DNA from: Achromobacter deleyi
Lineage (GTDB): Bacteria > Pseudomonadota > Gammaproteobacteria > Burkholderiales > Burkholderiaceae_B
NCBI RefSeq assembly: GCF_902859705.1
Contig: NZ_CADIJO010000002.1
Coordinates: 1 to 64,000, forward strand
Direction: 5' to 3'
Length of the DNA stretch: 64,000 nt
In this document: positions 16,489 to 25,833 of the stretch, one piece after another
Layout of the letters: every line of letters starts with the position of its first letter
Numbering within the stretch: position 1 is the first letter of the stretch
Notes under the pieces: model-generated
What the model was told of the DNA's origin: nothing
Database searches by the model: none
Seen by the model: the letters and a program-made list of their open reading frames with translations, nothing else
Made by a program: the position numbers and the translations under genes

Positions 16489-17433
16489 ATGGACGCAAGC
16501 CTGGACGACATTGCGTGGGCGCGCCGCCTGAAGCTGCGCCATCTTGAGGTCTTCATGGCGCTGGCGTCGGCGGGCAGCGTGACTGCCGCGGCGGCGGCCA
16601 TGCACATGACGCAGCCGGCCGTGTCGCATTGGCTGGCGGACCTGGAAGCGGTGATCGGCGCGGCGCTGTTCACGCGCGGCCGCCGGCTGACGCTGACCGA
16701 GGCCGGCGAGGTGCTGGCCCGCCACGCGCGCCGCATCCTGGGCGATGTGCGCCGCACCCATGAAGAGCTGGAATCGGTCACCGCCGGCATCAGCGGGCGC
16801 CTGCATGTCGGCACCATCCTGTCGGCGTCGCCAGTGCTGTTGCCGCGCGCCATCGCGCAATTGCAGCGCGCCGCACCCGGCATCTACGTGGAAGTGGTCG
16901 AAGGCCTGGTGGCGCCCTTGATCGAGCGGCTGCAACGCCATGAAATCGACCTGATCATCGGTCCGCTGGACCCGCGCGCCCATCACGCCGGGCTGCAGAT
17001 GGAAGGGCTGATGCACGACATCTTCAGCATCGTGACGCGGCCCGGCCACCCGCTGGCGAAACTGCGCCGGCCCACCTGGCGCGATGCGGCGCAGTACCCG
17101 TGGATCATGCCGCCATTGGCCACGGTGTCGCGCACCCGGCTCGAAGAGGCATTCGCGCGGGCCGGCGTTGCGGCGCCTTCGCCTCGCATCGAGACGGCGT
17201 CGATCGTGGCGTTGCAGGCGCTGCTGCACGAAACCGGTTACGTCACCTGCCTGGCAGGGTCGGTGGCGCAGCTGTATCGCCGCCTGAAGCTGGTGGATAT
17301 CGTGCCCATGCGCGAACAGCTGGATTTCGGCCTGATCGGCATGATGTGGCAGGCGGGCGCGGCCAGCCGGGTGTTGCCGCAATTGCAGGAGTGCCTGCGC
17401 CACGAAGCCCGCGAATTGCAGGGCGACGCCTGA
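16489..17433 (+). CDS. LysR-family regulator divergent from the M24-GAF-Bug unit
   Basis: A 314-residue LysR protein. The DNA-binding domain (residues about 12-72) includes SVTAAAAAMHMTQPAVSHWL, followed by a linker helix and an effector domain to the C-terminus. The start at 16489 is taken because AAGGGGACGG lies 8 bases upstream and longer forms only add an Arg-rich stretch. It is transcribed away from the M24, GAF and Bug genes with a 168-base gap whose 16380-16435 part is AT-rich, the normal place for a LysR-controlled promoter pair. It most likely controls that unit. The effector would be the unknown substrate of the M24 protein. Confidence 0.92.
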   Translation: MDASLDDIAWARRLKLRHLEVFMALASAGSVTAAAAAMHMTQPAVSHWLADLEAVIGAALFTRGRRLTLTEAGEVLARHARRILGDVRRTHEELESVTAGISGRLHVGTILSASPVLLPRAIAQLQRAAPGIYVEVVEGLVAPLIERLQRHEIDLIIGPLDPRAHHAGLQMEGLMHDIFSIVTRPGHPLAKLRRPTWRDAAQYPWIMPPLATVSRTRLEEAFARAGVAAPSPRIETASIVALQALLHETGYVTCLAGSVAQLYRRLKLVDIVPMREQLDFGLIGMMWQAGAASRVLPQLQECLRHEARELQGDA

Positions 17434-17513
17434 ATCCGGCCGCGATGCGCTGCCTTGGCCGATGCCCGGTGGGCGGCGTATCCTTGCGGCTTGTCGCGAC
17501 TTGAAGGCCCCCC

Positions 17514-18440
17514 ATGGAACTGCGCCAGCTGCGTTATTTTGTCCGCGTCGTCGAAGCCGGCAGCATCGGCCGCGCGGCCGCGTCCCTGGATATGGTGACG
17601 TCGGCGCTCAGCCAGCAGATCAGCCGCCTGGAAGGCGAACTGGCCACGCGCCTGTTGCAGCGCAGCGCCAGCGGCGTGGTGCCCACCGACGCGGGGCTGG
17701 CGTTCTTTCGCCAGGCCCAGCTGGCGTTGCGCCATGCCGACGATGCCGTGCGCGCCGCCCAGCAGGCGCGGCTGGCCGGGCACGTCAGCGTGGGGCTGTC
17801 GTCCACCACCGCCTCGATCCTGGGGGCGCCGTTCGTGCAGGCCATGAACGAGCGTTACCCGGACATTCGCCTGCACCTGGTCGAAGCCCTGTCGGGCCAT
17901 CTGGCCGACATGCTCAACGGCCGCCTGCTGGACCTGGCCATCGTGTTCCACGCCGAGGCCGCGCGCCGCTGGAGCGTGATGCCGCTGCTGGACGAACCGC
18001 TGTACCTGTGCGCCCGGCGCGGCATGCCCGGCCTGCCGGCGGGGTCGACCACCCGGCTGGAAGACATTGCCGACCTGCCGCTGGTGCTGCCCAGCGGCCG
18101 CCATGGGCTGCGCGCCCTGGTCAACCACGCCTTCCAGAAGTCTGGCCTGACGCCACGGGTCGTGGCCGAAGTCGATGGCCTGGCGTTGCTGATGGACGTG
18201 GTGCAACTGGGCTACGCCGCCACCATCCAGCCCAGCTCGGCCACGGCCCGCATTGCGCCGGGCCAGTTGGCCATGGCCCGCATCGACGATGCGGACCTGT
18301 TCCGGCCCAATCTGCTGGCCAGCCTGTCCGAAGACGAACTGTCGCCCGCGGCGCTGGCCGCGCGGTTGGTGCTGGCGGATGTGTCGCGCAGCCTGGCGCG
18401 CGCGGGCACCTGGGCGGTCACGACCCTTCACGAATCGTGA
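17514..18440 (+). CDS. tcuR: LysR-family regulator, TcuR-like
   Basis: A 308-residue LysR regulator: helix-turn-helix at about residues 1-60 (GSIGRAAASLDMVTSALSQQ) and effector domain from about 90. It precedes tcuA and tcuB on the same strand by 78 bases, and in enterobacteria a LysR gene tcuR sits next to tcuABC and activates it with tricarballylate. The symbol is given on context; the protein alone would only be called LysR. An imperfect inverted repeat around 18492-18512 just before tcuA, which includes TTCCT-TGATTC-AGGAA, could be an operator and also covers the ribosome site. Confidence 0.85.
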   Translation: MELRQLRYFVRVVEAGSIGRAAASLDMVTSALSQQISRLEGELATRLLQRSASGVVPTDAGLAFFRQAQLALRHADDAVRAAQQARLAGHVSVGLSSTTASILGAPFVQAMNERYPDIRLHLVEALSGHLADMLNGRLLDLAIVFHAEAARRWSVMPLLDEPLYLCARRGMPGLPAGSTTRLEDIADLPLVLPSGRHGLRALVNHAFQKSGLTPRVVAEVDGLALLMDVVQLGYAATIQPSSATARIAPGQLAMARIDDADLFRPNLLASLSEDELSPAALAARLVLADVSRSLARAGTWAVTTLHES

Positions 18441-18518
18441 AGACCCGTTGACGCCGCGCGGATATCGCAGCGCGGCGCATCGACCTACAGTGCATTCCTT
18501 GATTCAGGAAATGCGGTC

Positions 18519-19934
18519 ATGGTCGACGTTCTGGTGGTGGGAGGGGGCAATGCGGCGCTGTGCGCGGCCCTGATGGCGCGTGAAGCCGGCGCCAGCGTGT
18601 TGCTGCTGGAAGCTGCGCCGCGCGAATGGCGCGGCGGCAATTCGCAGCACACGCGCAATCTGCGCTGCATGCACGATGCACCGCAGGACGTGCTGGTCGA
18701 GGCCTATCCCGAAGAGGAATACTGGCAGGACCTGCTCAAGGTCACCGGCGGCCAGACCAACGAATACCTGGCGCGGCTGGTGATCCGCGAGTCGTCCACC
18801 TGCCGCGACTGGATGCGGCGCCACGGCGTGAACTTCCAGCCGCCGCTGTCGGGTGCATTGCACGTGGCCCGCACCAATGCGTTCTTCATGGGCGGCGGCA
18901 AGGCGCTGGTCAATGCCTACTACCGCAGCGCCGAAGCGTTGGGCGTGCAGATACGCTACGACGCGCCGGTGGATGCGCTGGAACTGCAAGACGGCCGCTT
19001 CATCGCCGCGCGCATCGGCGCCGAACGCATCGAGGCGCGCGCCTGTGTGCTGGCCGCCGGCGGCTTCGAGTCCAACCGCGAATGGCTGCGCGAAGCCTGG
19101 GGCCAGAACGAGCGCGGCGAATGGCCGGCCGACAACTTCCTGATCCGCGGCACGCGCTTCAACCAGGGCGTGCTGCTCAAGTTCATGCTGGACGCGGGCG
19201 CGGACCGCATTGGCGATCCGTCGCAGTCACATTGCGTGGCCATCGACGCCCGCGCGCCGCTGTACGACGGCGGCATCTGTACCCGCATCGATTGCGTGTC
19301 GCTGGGCGTGGTGGTCAACCGCGATGCGCAGCGCTTCTATGACGAAGGCGAGGATTTCTGGCCCAAGCGCTATGCCATCTGGGGCCGCCTGACGGCCATG
19401 CAGCCGGGGCAGATCGCCTATTCGATCATCGACGCCAAGGCCATCGGGCGCTTCATGCCGCCGGTGTTTCCGGGCGTCAAGGCCGACACGCTGCCCGAAC
19501 TGGCGACGCAGCTGGGTCTGGACCCGGTGGCGTTCGAACGTACCGTGCGCGACTACAACCAGGCCTGCCGGGTCGGCAAGTTCGACCACACCGCGCTGGA
19601 CGACTGCCATACCGAAGGCCTGACGCCCGCCAAGACCCACTGGGCCCGGCCCCTCGATACGGCGCCGTTCTACGGCTATGCGCTGCGCCCCGGCATCACG
19701 TTCACCTACCTGGGCCTGAAGGTCGATGAGACCGCTGCGGTGCGCTTTGGTGATGTGCCCAGCGACAACCTGTTCGTGGCCGGCGAAATGATGGCCGGCA
19801 ACGTGCTGGGCAAGGGCTATACGGCGGGGGTGGGCATGTCCATCGGCACGGCGTTCGGCCGCATCGCCGGCACCCGCGCCGCGGCCGCCGCGCGTCGCGC
19901 CCATTCCGAAGGAGCCCGCCATGCGGCAGCTTGA
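18519..19934 (+). CDS. tcuA: FAD-dependent tricarballylate dehydrogenase TcuA
   Basis: A 471-residue flavoprotein of the fumarate reductase/succinate dehydrogenase flavoprotein family, the usual TcuA length. The N-terminal dinucleotide fold is [19 protein letters not shown] with Glu at the end of the second strand (LLLEAAP). The FAD-linked C-terminal region contains [24 protein letters not shown]. TcuA oxidises tricarballylate to cis-aconitate at the inner membrane face and hands electrons from FAD to TcuB. The downstream gene is exactly TcuB and overlaps by 14 bases, which supports the name over other FAD-binding dehydrogenases. In Alcaligenaceae such genes may serve other tricarboxylates; the substrate is inferred. 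Confidence 0.9.
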   Translation: MVDVLVVGGGNAALCAALMAREAGASVLLLEAAPREWRGGNSQHTRNLRCMHDAPQDVLVEAYPEEEYWQDLLKVTGGQTNEYLARLVIRESSTCRDWMRRHGVNFQPPLSGALHVARTNAFFMGGGKALVNAYYRSAEALGVQIRYDAPVDALELQDGRFIAARIGAERIEARACVLAAGGFESNREWLREAWGQNERGEWPADNFLIRGTRFNQGVLLKFMLDAGADRIGDPSQSHCVAIDARAPLYDGGICTRIDCVSLGVVVNRDAQRFYDEGEDFWPKRYAIWGRLTAMQPGQIAYSIIDAKAIGRFMPPVFPGVKADTLPELATQLGLDPVAFERTVRDYNQACRVGKFDHTALDDCHTEGLTPAKTHWARPLDTAPFYGYALRPGITFTYLGLKVDETAAVRFGDVPSDNLFVAGEMMAGNVLGKGYTAGVGMSIGTAFGRIAGTRAAAAARRAHSEGARHAAA

Positions 19935-21159
19935 AGCCCTGGCCCAGGAGGCCCAGTCGTTCACCCCTCCCCAGGCCGCGATGGCCGAGCAGGTCGTCAC
20001 ATGGCATGGCCGTGGCGCCGCGCCGGCCTCTTCGCCGGTTGCCGCCGCGCCCGATGCGCTCAGCGGCGGCGAGGCCGAAGTGGCCCGCGTCATGCAGATC
20101 TGCAACGCGTGCCGCTATTGCGAAGGGTTCTGCGCGGTGTTTCCCGCCATGACCCGGCGTTTGGAATTCGGCAAGGCCGACCTGAACTACCTGGCCAATC
20201 TGTGCCACAACTGCGGCGCCTGTCTGCACGCCTGCCAATACGCGCCGCCGCACGAGTTCGCGGTGAACGTGCCGCAGGCCATGGCCAAGGTGCGCATGCA
20301 GACGTACACCGACTACGCCTGGCCGCCCGCGCTGGGCCAGCTGTACCGCCGCAACGGGCTGACGCTGTCGCTGGCCACGGCGGCGGGCCTGGCGCTGTTC
20401 CTGACACTGGCGGTGCTGCTGACCGGCAGCCTTTGGCATGCGCCGATGGCGGGCAATTTCTATGCGGTGTTTCCGCACAACACGCTGGCGCTGATGTTCG
20501 GCGCGGTATTCGGCTTTGCCATGCTGGCGCTGGGCGTGGGGGTGACGAAGTTCTGGCGCGACGTCAGTCCGGGCGCGGCCAGCGGCGCCGCCGTGGCCGA
20601 GGCCGCGCACGATGCGCTGCGGCTGCGCTATCTGGACGGCGGCCACGGCAAGGGCTGCAACAACGCCGACGACGCCTTCACCCTGTGGCGCCGCCGCTTT
20701 CACCACTTCACGTTCTACGGTTTCATGCTGTGCTTTGCCGCCACGGTCGTGGCCACGCTGTACCACTACCTGCTGGGCCAGCAGGCGCCGTATCCGTTCT
20801 GGAGCGCGCCGGTGCTGCTGGGCACGGTGGGCGGCATCGGCCTGCTGGTCGGGCCGGCGGGGCTGCTGTGGCTGAACCTCAAGCGCCATCCGCAGCATGG
20901 CGACGCCGCGCAAAAGCCGATGGACCGCGGCTTCATCGCGCTGCTGTTCCTGACCAGCGCCACGGGCCTGGCCCTGCTGGCCGGACGCGACACCGGCGCC
21001 ATGGCGCTGCTGCTGGCAGTGCACCTGGGCGTGGTGATGGCGCTCTTCCTGACGCTGCCCTACGGCAAGTTCGCGCACGGCATCTACCGATCGGCCGCGT
21101 TGCTCAAGTGGTCGATCGAAAAACGCCAGCCCAACAAGCTGCAACTGGGGGCCGACTGA
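19921..21159 (+). CDS. tcuB: TcuB, membrane iron-sulfur electron-transfer protein
   Basis: A 412-residue protein with two 4Fe-4S motifs near the N-terminus: Cys61, 64, 67, 71 ([11 protein letters not shown]) and Cys95, 98, 101, 105 ([11 protein letters not shown]). About six membrane segments follow from residue 145, with histidines suited to haem or quinone binding (for example [13 protein letters not shown] and LYHYLLG). TcuB reoxidises the FADH2 of TcuA and passes electrons to the quinone pool. It overlaps tcuA by 14 bases and is followed by a Bug receptor instead of the enterobacterial carrier TcuC. The 50-residue N-terminal extension before the first cluster is Ala/Pro-rich and not conserved-looking. 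Confidence 0.92.
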   Translation: MRQLEALAQEAQSFTPPQAAMAEQVVTWHGRGAAPASSPVAAAPDALSGGEAEVARVMQICNACRYCEGFCAVFPAMTRRLEFGKADLNYLANLCHNCGACLHACQYAPPHEFAVNVPQAMAKVRMQTYTDYAWPPALGQLYRRNGLTLSLATAAGLALFLTLAVLLTGSLWHAPMAGNFYAVFPHNTLALMFGAVFGFAMLALGVGVTKFWRDVSPGAASGAAVAEAAHDALRLRYLDGGHGKGCNNADDAFTLWRRRFHHFTFYGFMLCFAATVVATLYHYLLGQQAPYPFWSAPVLLGTVGGIGLLVGPAGLLWLNLKRHPQHGDAAQKPMDRGFIALLFLTSATGLALLAGRDTGAMALLLAVHLGVVMALFLTLPYGKFAHGIYRSAALLKWSIEKRQPNKLQLGAD

Positions 21160-21277
21160 AAGCCGGACCCGCGCGGCGCCGGGACGCCAGTCCGGACGCC
21201 GCGCATCGATTCGTTGTACCCGCTCGCATGACGGCGCCCTCGATGGCGCCGCAATCCATATCCATCAGGAGACCCGC

Positions 21278-22252
21278 ATGTTCCCTACCCGCATCGCCCG
21301 CGCGGCGCTTGCCGCCTGTCTGCTGTCGGCCCTGCCGACCGTGCACGCACAGACCTTTCCCGCCAAGCCCATCACGCTGGTGGTGCCGCATTCGGCGGGG
21401 GGCACGTCCGACATCCTGGCGCGCACCGTGGCGGCCGAAGCCGCCAAGACGCTGGGCCAGACCATCGTGATCGACAACAAGGGCGGCGCCAACGGCACCA
21501 TCGCGGCCAAGCAGGTGGCCTCGGCCGCGCCGGATGGCTACATGCTGCTGCTGGCCACCGCCAGCACGCACGGCATCAACCCGTCGCTGTACTCGCGCAT
21601 TTCGTACGACGCGGCCAAGGATTTCACGCCCGTCACGCTGCTGGCCACGGTGCCCAATGTGCTGGTGATCGGCCCCAACGTGAAGGCCGCCGATGTGCAG
21701 GCGTTGATCGCGCACATCAAGGCGCAGGGCGACCGCAGCAACGTGGGCTCGGCCGGCGCGGGTACCCCCGGGCACCTGGCCGGCGAGATGTTCAAGCGCG
21801 CGGCCGGCTTGCAGTTCACCCACGTGCCCTACAAGGGCGGCAGCCCCGCCATCACCGACCTGATCGGCGGCCAGATCGATTTCCTGTTCACGACCATTCC
21901 GGGGGCGCTGCCGCATATCAAGGCGGGTACGTTGCGCGCACTGGCGGTGACCTCGCCCCAGCGTTCGCCCGCGCTGCCCGACATTCCGACCATGGCCGAA
22001 TCCGGCTTGCCCGGTTTCCAGGCCTTGTCGTGGCATGGCGTGGTGGCGCCGGCGGGCACGCCCGACGCGGTGGTGCAGAAATTGAATGCCGCGTTGAGCG
22101 GCGCATTGGCCGCTCCCGCCGTGCGCCAGCGCCTGATGGAAGAAGGCGCGCAGGCATCGAATGTGAACACGGCTGCGTTCGGCGCCTTCATCCAGTCAGA
22201 GATCGTGGCGTGGGCACAGGCCGTGAAGGACTCGGGCGCGACGGCGAACTGA
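21278..22252 (+). CDS. Bug/TctC family tricarboxylate receptor of the tcu cluster
   Basis: A 324-residue periplasmic receptor with signal peptide (AACLLSALPTVHA before QTFPAKP), the TFPAKPITLVVPHSAGGTSD block, DNKGGANGTIA near residue 67 and PYKGGSPAITDLIGGQID near 185. It belongs to the same family as the receptor at 13612-14586 but is clearly different in sequence. It lies 118 bases after tcuB and replaces the usual tcuC permease, so it probably presents tricarballylate, citrate or aconitate to a transporter encoded elsewhere, since no TctA/TctB genes are in the window. A ribosome site AGGAGA precedes the ATG. Confidence 0.93.
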   Translation: MFPTRIARAALAACLLSALPTVHAQTFPAKPITLVVPHSAGGTSDILARTVAAEAAKTLGQTIVIDNKGGANGTIAAKQVASAAPDGYMLLLATASTHGINPSLYSRISYDAAKDFTPVTLLATVPNVLVIGPNVKAADVQALIAHIKAQGDRSNVGSAGAGTPGHLAGEMFKRAAGLQFTHVPYKGGSPAITDLIGGQIDFLFTTIPGALPHIKAGTLRALAVTSPQRSPALPDIPTMAESGLPGFQALSWHGVVAPAGTPDAVVQKLNAALSGALAAPAVRQRLMEEGAQASNVNTAAFGAFIQSEIVAWAQAVKDSGATAN

Positions 22253-22298
22253 CGATCGTCATGTGAGCCATGCAGGGTCGCGTGCTAGGATTTCGCGC

Positions 22299-22874
22299 AT
22301 GCTGACGACTCTGCTGTTTTCCTTGCTGGCGCACGCGCCGCTGGCGGCTTCCGACTTTGATCTGACATGCCTGTCCGCCGCCCGGGGCGCGGGCGGCATG
22401 ATGGAAAGCACGGCGCACTGCGCGCGTCGCGAAGCCGGACGGATCACGTTCAATCCGGCCTTTCTGCGGCAGTTGGAGTACGGCGCCGACGGCCTGGGTG
22501 CGGTGGCGCTGGACGGCGGCTGGGCGTGGGTGCGGGCCGATGGCGCGTCGGCACAGGTGATCACCTTCGACAACGGTCCCGACGATTTCGTCGATGGGCT
22601 GGCTCGTGGCCGGCGGCCCGATGGCAGCATGGTCTATATCGACAAGCGCCTCGATGTTGCCTTGGCAACACCCTACACCTGGATCGAACCCTTCATCGGC
22701 GGCACCGCCGTCGTCTGCTCGCGCTGCCGGTTCGAACCGGACGCCAGCGGGGAACATCACCAGGTGGTCGGCGGCGAGTGGGGCGCCATCGATCGCGCGG
22801 GCAAGCTGGTGCTGCCGTGGCGCGCCGATGCGGCGTCCCTGCGGCAGGACCTGGACGCCGCCAGAAAGCCTTAG
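22299..22874 (+). CDS. Exported WG-repeat-like protein
   Basis: A 191-residue protein with a signal peptide (MLTTLLFSLLAHAPLAAS) and a beta-rich body. The C-terminal part EWGAIDRAGKLVLPW and the earlier GAVALDGGWAWVRADG look like WG-type repeats; paired cysteines (CSRC, residues about 145-148) may form a disulfide. The start at 22299 gives the signal peptide; an earlier in-frame start would add 12 residues without one. It follows the Bug receptor by 46 bases on the same strand, but nothing links it to tricarboxylate use. Function unknown. Confidence 0.75.
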   Translation: MLTTLLFSLLAHAPLAASDFDLTCLSAARGAGGMMESTAHCARREAGRITFNPAFLRQLEYGADGLGAVALDGGWAWVRADGASAQVITFDNGPDDFVDGLARGRRPDGSMVYIDKRLDVALATPYTWIEPFIGGTAVVCSRCRFEPDASGEHHQVVGGEWGAIDRAGKLVLPWRADAASLRQDLDAARKP

Positions 22875-22897
22875 CAGCGTCGCCCGTCAGCCGTGTT

Positions 22898-23374
22898 TCA
22901 ACGCGCCTGGTAGGCGTCGCACAACGCCAGGTATTCGTCGCCGTTGATCTCCAGCGCCATGGCCTGGATCAGCACGCGCTTTCTGTTCGGTAGCGAGGTC
23001 TTCAGCTGGATCTGCCTGGCGGTGGGAATGCCGACGTAGCTTTGATTGACGTAGGTGTTCTCGTTGATGGCGTCCCACGGAATGACGGTGCCGTCGGTGA
23101 TCTTCAACCCGTCGCGGGTGAAGGTGATGACGGGCGTGGCCGGGCCGAAGGCGCGCGTCAGGCATTTGACGACCAGCCAGACGCCGATGGCGGCGATGGC
23201 GGCAAAGAACGCCAGGGCGCCCATGCTGTCGCGCGAGCGCGCGGCCAGGAAACCGAAGACCAGTGCCGCGACGGTCCAGATGACCGCGCCCGCGATCAGG
23301 CGGTTGCGGGAGAAATACACGGGACGGTCGGCCAGCGTTTGCGATTGTTGGGCGGGGGAGCTGTAGATTTCCAT
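22898..23374 (-). CDS. Two-helix membrane protein with PH-like domain (STM3941-like)
   Basis: A 158-residue protein with two membrane helices (about 24-45 and 53-72) and a C-terminal beta-rich part of about 80 residues. That part, containing VITFTRDGLKITDGTVIPWDAI, resembles bacterial PH-like or STM3941-type domains. The ATG at 23374 is used; a TTG five codons upstream is possible, and neither has a strong ribosome site. The next gene upstream (23434-24156) has the same architecture (two helices, then a domain with VPYTDI and QQIPWTAID elements), so the two are probably distant paralogues in one unit. Function unknown. Confidence 0.75.
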   Translation of the reverse strand: MEIYSSPAQQSQTLADRPVYFSRNRLIAGAVIWTVAALVFGFLAARSRDSMGALAFFAAIAAIGVWLVVKCLTRAFGPATPVITFTRDGLKITDGTVIPWDAINENTYVNQSYVGIPTARQIQLKTSLPNRKRVLIQAMALEINGDEYLALCDAYQAR

Positions 23375-23433
23375 GTCGAGGCTGCGCAAAAAGGGGAAAG
23401 GGACCGCCGTCCTGTGACGGGGCGGAATCGAAG

Positions 23434-24156
23434 TCAGGCGCCGGGCAGGTATTGGCGTAGACAGGCCAGCATCACCGATTCATTGACGATCCTGGACCGG
23501 TCGATCTTGTGGGTCTTGCCTTGGGCGACGATGATCAGCGTTTCGTCGGTTTCCATGTCTTCGCTGTCCGATTGCGTACGGATGGTGTCGATGGCGGTCC
23601 AGGGAATCTGCTGGCCCTTGTGCACCAGGCCGGCGGCATTCATGCCCAGTGGGCCGAACGCCACGGTGGCGCCGGCTTGCAGCTGGCGCCGGGTGTCGGC
23701 TTCGAGGTTGCCGCCCACCGCATCTTCCAGGTGTTCAGCCAGTTCATAGGCGTCTTGCCAGATCGCCAGGCGCAGCCGGATGCGTTCGCCGCTGTGCAGG
23801 GTCAGCAGCAGATGGTCGCGGTTGTGCAGGTGGCGCATCGACGCAATGTCGGTATAGGGCACGGTGCGCGTGCCCAGATGCAGCGCGTGGCCGTCAAGCG
23901 TGAGCGCGGCCGGGGCGCGCCACCATGCGACCAGGTCCGACCCCCGCCACAGCAGGTAGCCCACGGTGGGCAGCGTCAGGAAGAACACCAGCCACATGGC
24001 GCGGTAGCGCAGCATCTCGACGAGCAGGCTGCGGGGCAGCAGCCAGATGTCGATGGCGGCCAGCAGTTGCGCGCAGAACAGGTACAGCAGGGCCGCGGCG
24101 CCCAGGTAGCAACCCAGCGCGTGGCGCGGCAAAACTCGGGGGAACGAAGCAGTCAT
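23434..24156 (-). CDS. Two-helix membrane protein, partner of the preceding gene
   Basis: A 240-residue membrane protein: helices at about 15-35 and 50-70, then two beta-rich repeats of about 75 residues, each carrying an element like GTRTVPYTDIASM or KGQQIPWTAIDTI. These elements recall the pleckstrin-like folds of small membrane proteins. The start at 24156 is the ATG nearest the first helix. It is 59 bases upstream of the similar smaller gene and same-stranded. No enzyme motif is visible. I do not recognise a characterised homologue. Confidence 0.72.
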   Translation of the reverse strand: MTASFPRVLPRHALGCYLGAAALLYLFCAQLLAAIDIWLLPRSLLVEMLRYRAMWLVFFLTLPTVGYLLWRGSDLVAWWRAPAALTLDGHALHLGTRTVPYTDIASMRHLHNRDHLLLTLHSGERIRLRLAIWQDAYELAEHLEDAVGGNLEADTRRQLQAGATVAFGPLGMNAAGLVHKGQQIPWTAIDTIRTQSDSEDMETDETLIIVAQGKTHKIDRSRIVNESVMLACLRQYLPGA

Positions 24157-24258
24157 GAGAAACGCGCCGCGACGCGGCACCGTCCAGATGTCGAAGGCTT
24201 CGCACTCTAAGGGATGTGGGTCGGGGCGGGGTTTCTATCTGTATCAATATGGCGGATT

Positions 24259-25668
24259 TCATGTCCCCATGAGCTTGCCCAGCGTCGCCATGCCCTGTTC
24301 CATCCCGGCATTCCAGGGGTGTCCGTAATTCAAGCGCAGGAAGTTGCCGAAGGCGCCCGACGACGAGAACAGCGGCCCCGGCGCGATGCTGATGCCGTGG
24401 CCCAGCGCCGCGCGATGCAGCTGCAGCGTGTCGATGTGCGCGGGCAGTTCGACCCAGGTGAAGTAGCCGCCCAGCGGCCGCGTGGCGCGCGTACCTTTTG
24501 GAAAGTAGCGCGCCACGGCTTGCAGTACCTCGCCTTGTTGCAGCGCCAGCGTCTGGCGGAACTGGCGCAGGTGGCGGTCGTAGCCGCCCTGGGCCAGATA
24601 GGCGGCAATGGCGGCCTGGGTGGGCGCGGCGGTGGCCAGGCTGGTGGTGAGCTTGTTGCGCATGATGGCGCGGGTATGGCGCCCGGCGGCCACCCAGCCC
24701 ACGCGATAGCCCGGCGCCAGCGTTTTCGAGAACGACGAGCAATGCATCACGATGCCTTCGCGGTCGAAGGCCTTGGCGGGGCGTGGCCGGGTGTCGCCGA
24801 AATAGAGCTCGCCATAGACGTCGTCTTCGATCAGCGCGACGCCATGCTCGGTCAATAGCCGCACCAGCGCTTCTTTCTTGGCCTCGGGCATCAGGCTGCC
24901 CAGGGGATTCTGGAAGGTCGTCATCAGCCAGCACGCGCGCGGCTTGTGCTGCACGATGGCGCGTTCCAGGGCCTGCAAATCGATGCCTTCGCGCGGATGC
25001 GTGGCCACTTCGATGGCGTGCAGCTGGTTGCGTTCCAGCGATTGCAGCGCGGCGTAGAAGGTGGGCGATTCGACGATGACCGCATCGCCGGGCTGCGTCA
25101 CGGCGGCCAGCGACAGGTTCAGCGCGTCCAGCGCGCCGTTGGTGATGATGATGTCGTCCACCGGCACCGTCAGGCCGTCGGCCAGGTAGCGCAGCGCGAT
25201 GGCGCGGCGCAGCGCGGCATCGCCCGGGCTGAGGTCGTCGATGGAGCTCCAGGGGTCCAGCTGCTGCACCGCGCTTGCCATGAACTTGGCCAGCCGGCCG
25301 TAGGGCAGCAGCGACGGACTGGGAAAGGCCGACCCGAACGGCAGCATGTCGCGCCGCAGGGTGGCGTTGAGCACTTGCAGCACGTTGTCGCTGACATCCA
25401 CCGGATGGCGGCCCGCGCTGGCGCTGGACAGGCCGTCGGGCTCAGGCAAGGCGGCATGCGGCGCGTGCAGCACGTAGTAGCCGGACCGGTCGCGTGCGCG
25501 GATCAGCCCGCGCGCTTCCAGCAGGTAGTAGGCCTTGAATACCGTCGACGGGCTGACCCCGCGGCTGGCGCTGGTCTGGCGCACCGAGGGCAGGCGGTCG
25601 CCGGCTTGCAACAGGCCCGAGAGGATCGAGGCGGTGATGTCTTCGGTCAGGCGTTCATAGCGCTTCAT
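24259..25668 (-). CDS. MocR/PdxR-type regulator: GntR winged helix fused to class I aminotransferase
   Basis: A 469-residue fusion protein. Residues 1-70 form a GntR-type winged helix (AGDRLPSVRQTSASRGVSPSTVFKAYYLLEARGLI is the core). The remainder is a fold-type I aminotransferase with FQNPLGSLMPEAKK and the PLP-lysine region SSFSKTLAPGYRVGW. Such regulators sense PLP or an amino compound and often control a nearby transporter or enzyme. Here the gene is only 24 bases downstream of the DUF2474 gene of the oxidase operon and on the same strand, so it may be co-transcribed with it. Its target is unknown. An EamA gene lies 4 kb away, a frequent type of MocR partner, but the link is weak. Confidence 0.9.
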   Translation of the reverse strand: MKRYERLTEDITASILSGLLQAGDRLPSVRQTSASRGVSPSTVFKAYYLLEARGLIRARDRSGYYVLHAPHAALPEPDGLSSASAGRHPVDVSDNVLQVLNATLRRDMLPFGSAFPSPSLLPYGRLAKFMASAVQQLDPWSSIDDLSPGDAALRRAIALRYLADGLTVPVDDIIITNGALDALNLSLAAVTQPGDAVIVESPTFYAALQSLERNQLHAIEVATHPREGIDLQALERAIVQHKPRACWLMTTFQNPLGSLMPEAKKEALVRLLTEHGVALIEDDVYGELYFGDTRPRPAKAFDREGIVMHCSSFSKTLAPGYRVGWVAAGRHTRAIMRNKLTTSLATAAPTQAAIAAYLAQGGYDRHLRQFRQTLALQQGEVLQAVARYFPKGTRATRPLGGYFTWVELPAHIDTLQLHRAALGHGISIAPGPLFSSSGAFGNFLRLNYGHPWNAGMEQGMATLGKLMGT

Positions 25669-25692
25669 GGCGGGTCCGTGAAAGGCGGGAAA

Positions 25693-25833
25693 TCAAGTCG
25701 ACATGCCGACGGCGCGCATGATGAGTCGCAAGGCGTAGGCTGCCACGCCCAGCGCGGCCACGCTGCCGGCCCAGATCAGCGCCAGCCACAGCAAGCGGCT
25801 GCGCCACGAGGTGGGGGAAGGGGAGGCAGGCAT
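25693..25833 (-). CDS. DUF2474 small membrane subunit of the CioAB oxidase
   Basis: A 46-residue single-span membrane protein: a short polar N-terminus, WRSRLLWLALIWAGSVAALG as the membrane segment, and a basic end containing LRLIMRAVG. The pattern W-x-x-RLxW followed by a Trp-rich helix is that of DUF2474 proteins, which follow cioB/cydB genes in many proteobacteria and play a role like CydX of the E. coli bd oxidase. Its ATG overlaps the cioB stop (TGATG), so translation is coupled. It is easily missed by gene finders because of its size. Confidence 0.85.
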   Translation of the reverse strand: MPASPSPTSWRSRLLWLALIWAGSVAALGVAAYALRLIMRAVGMST

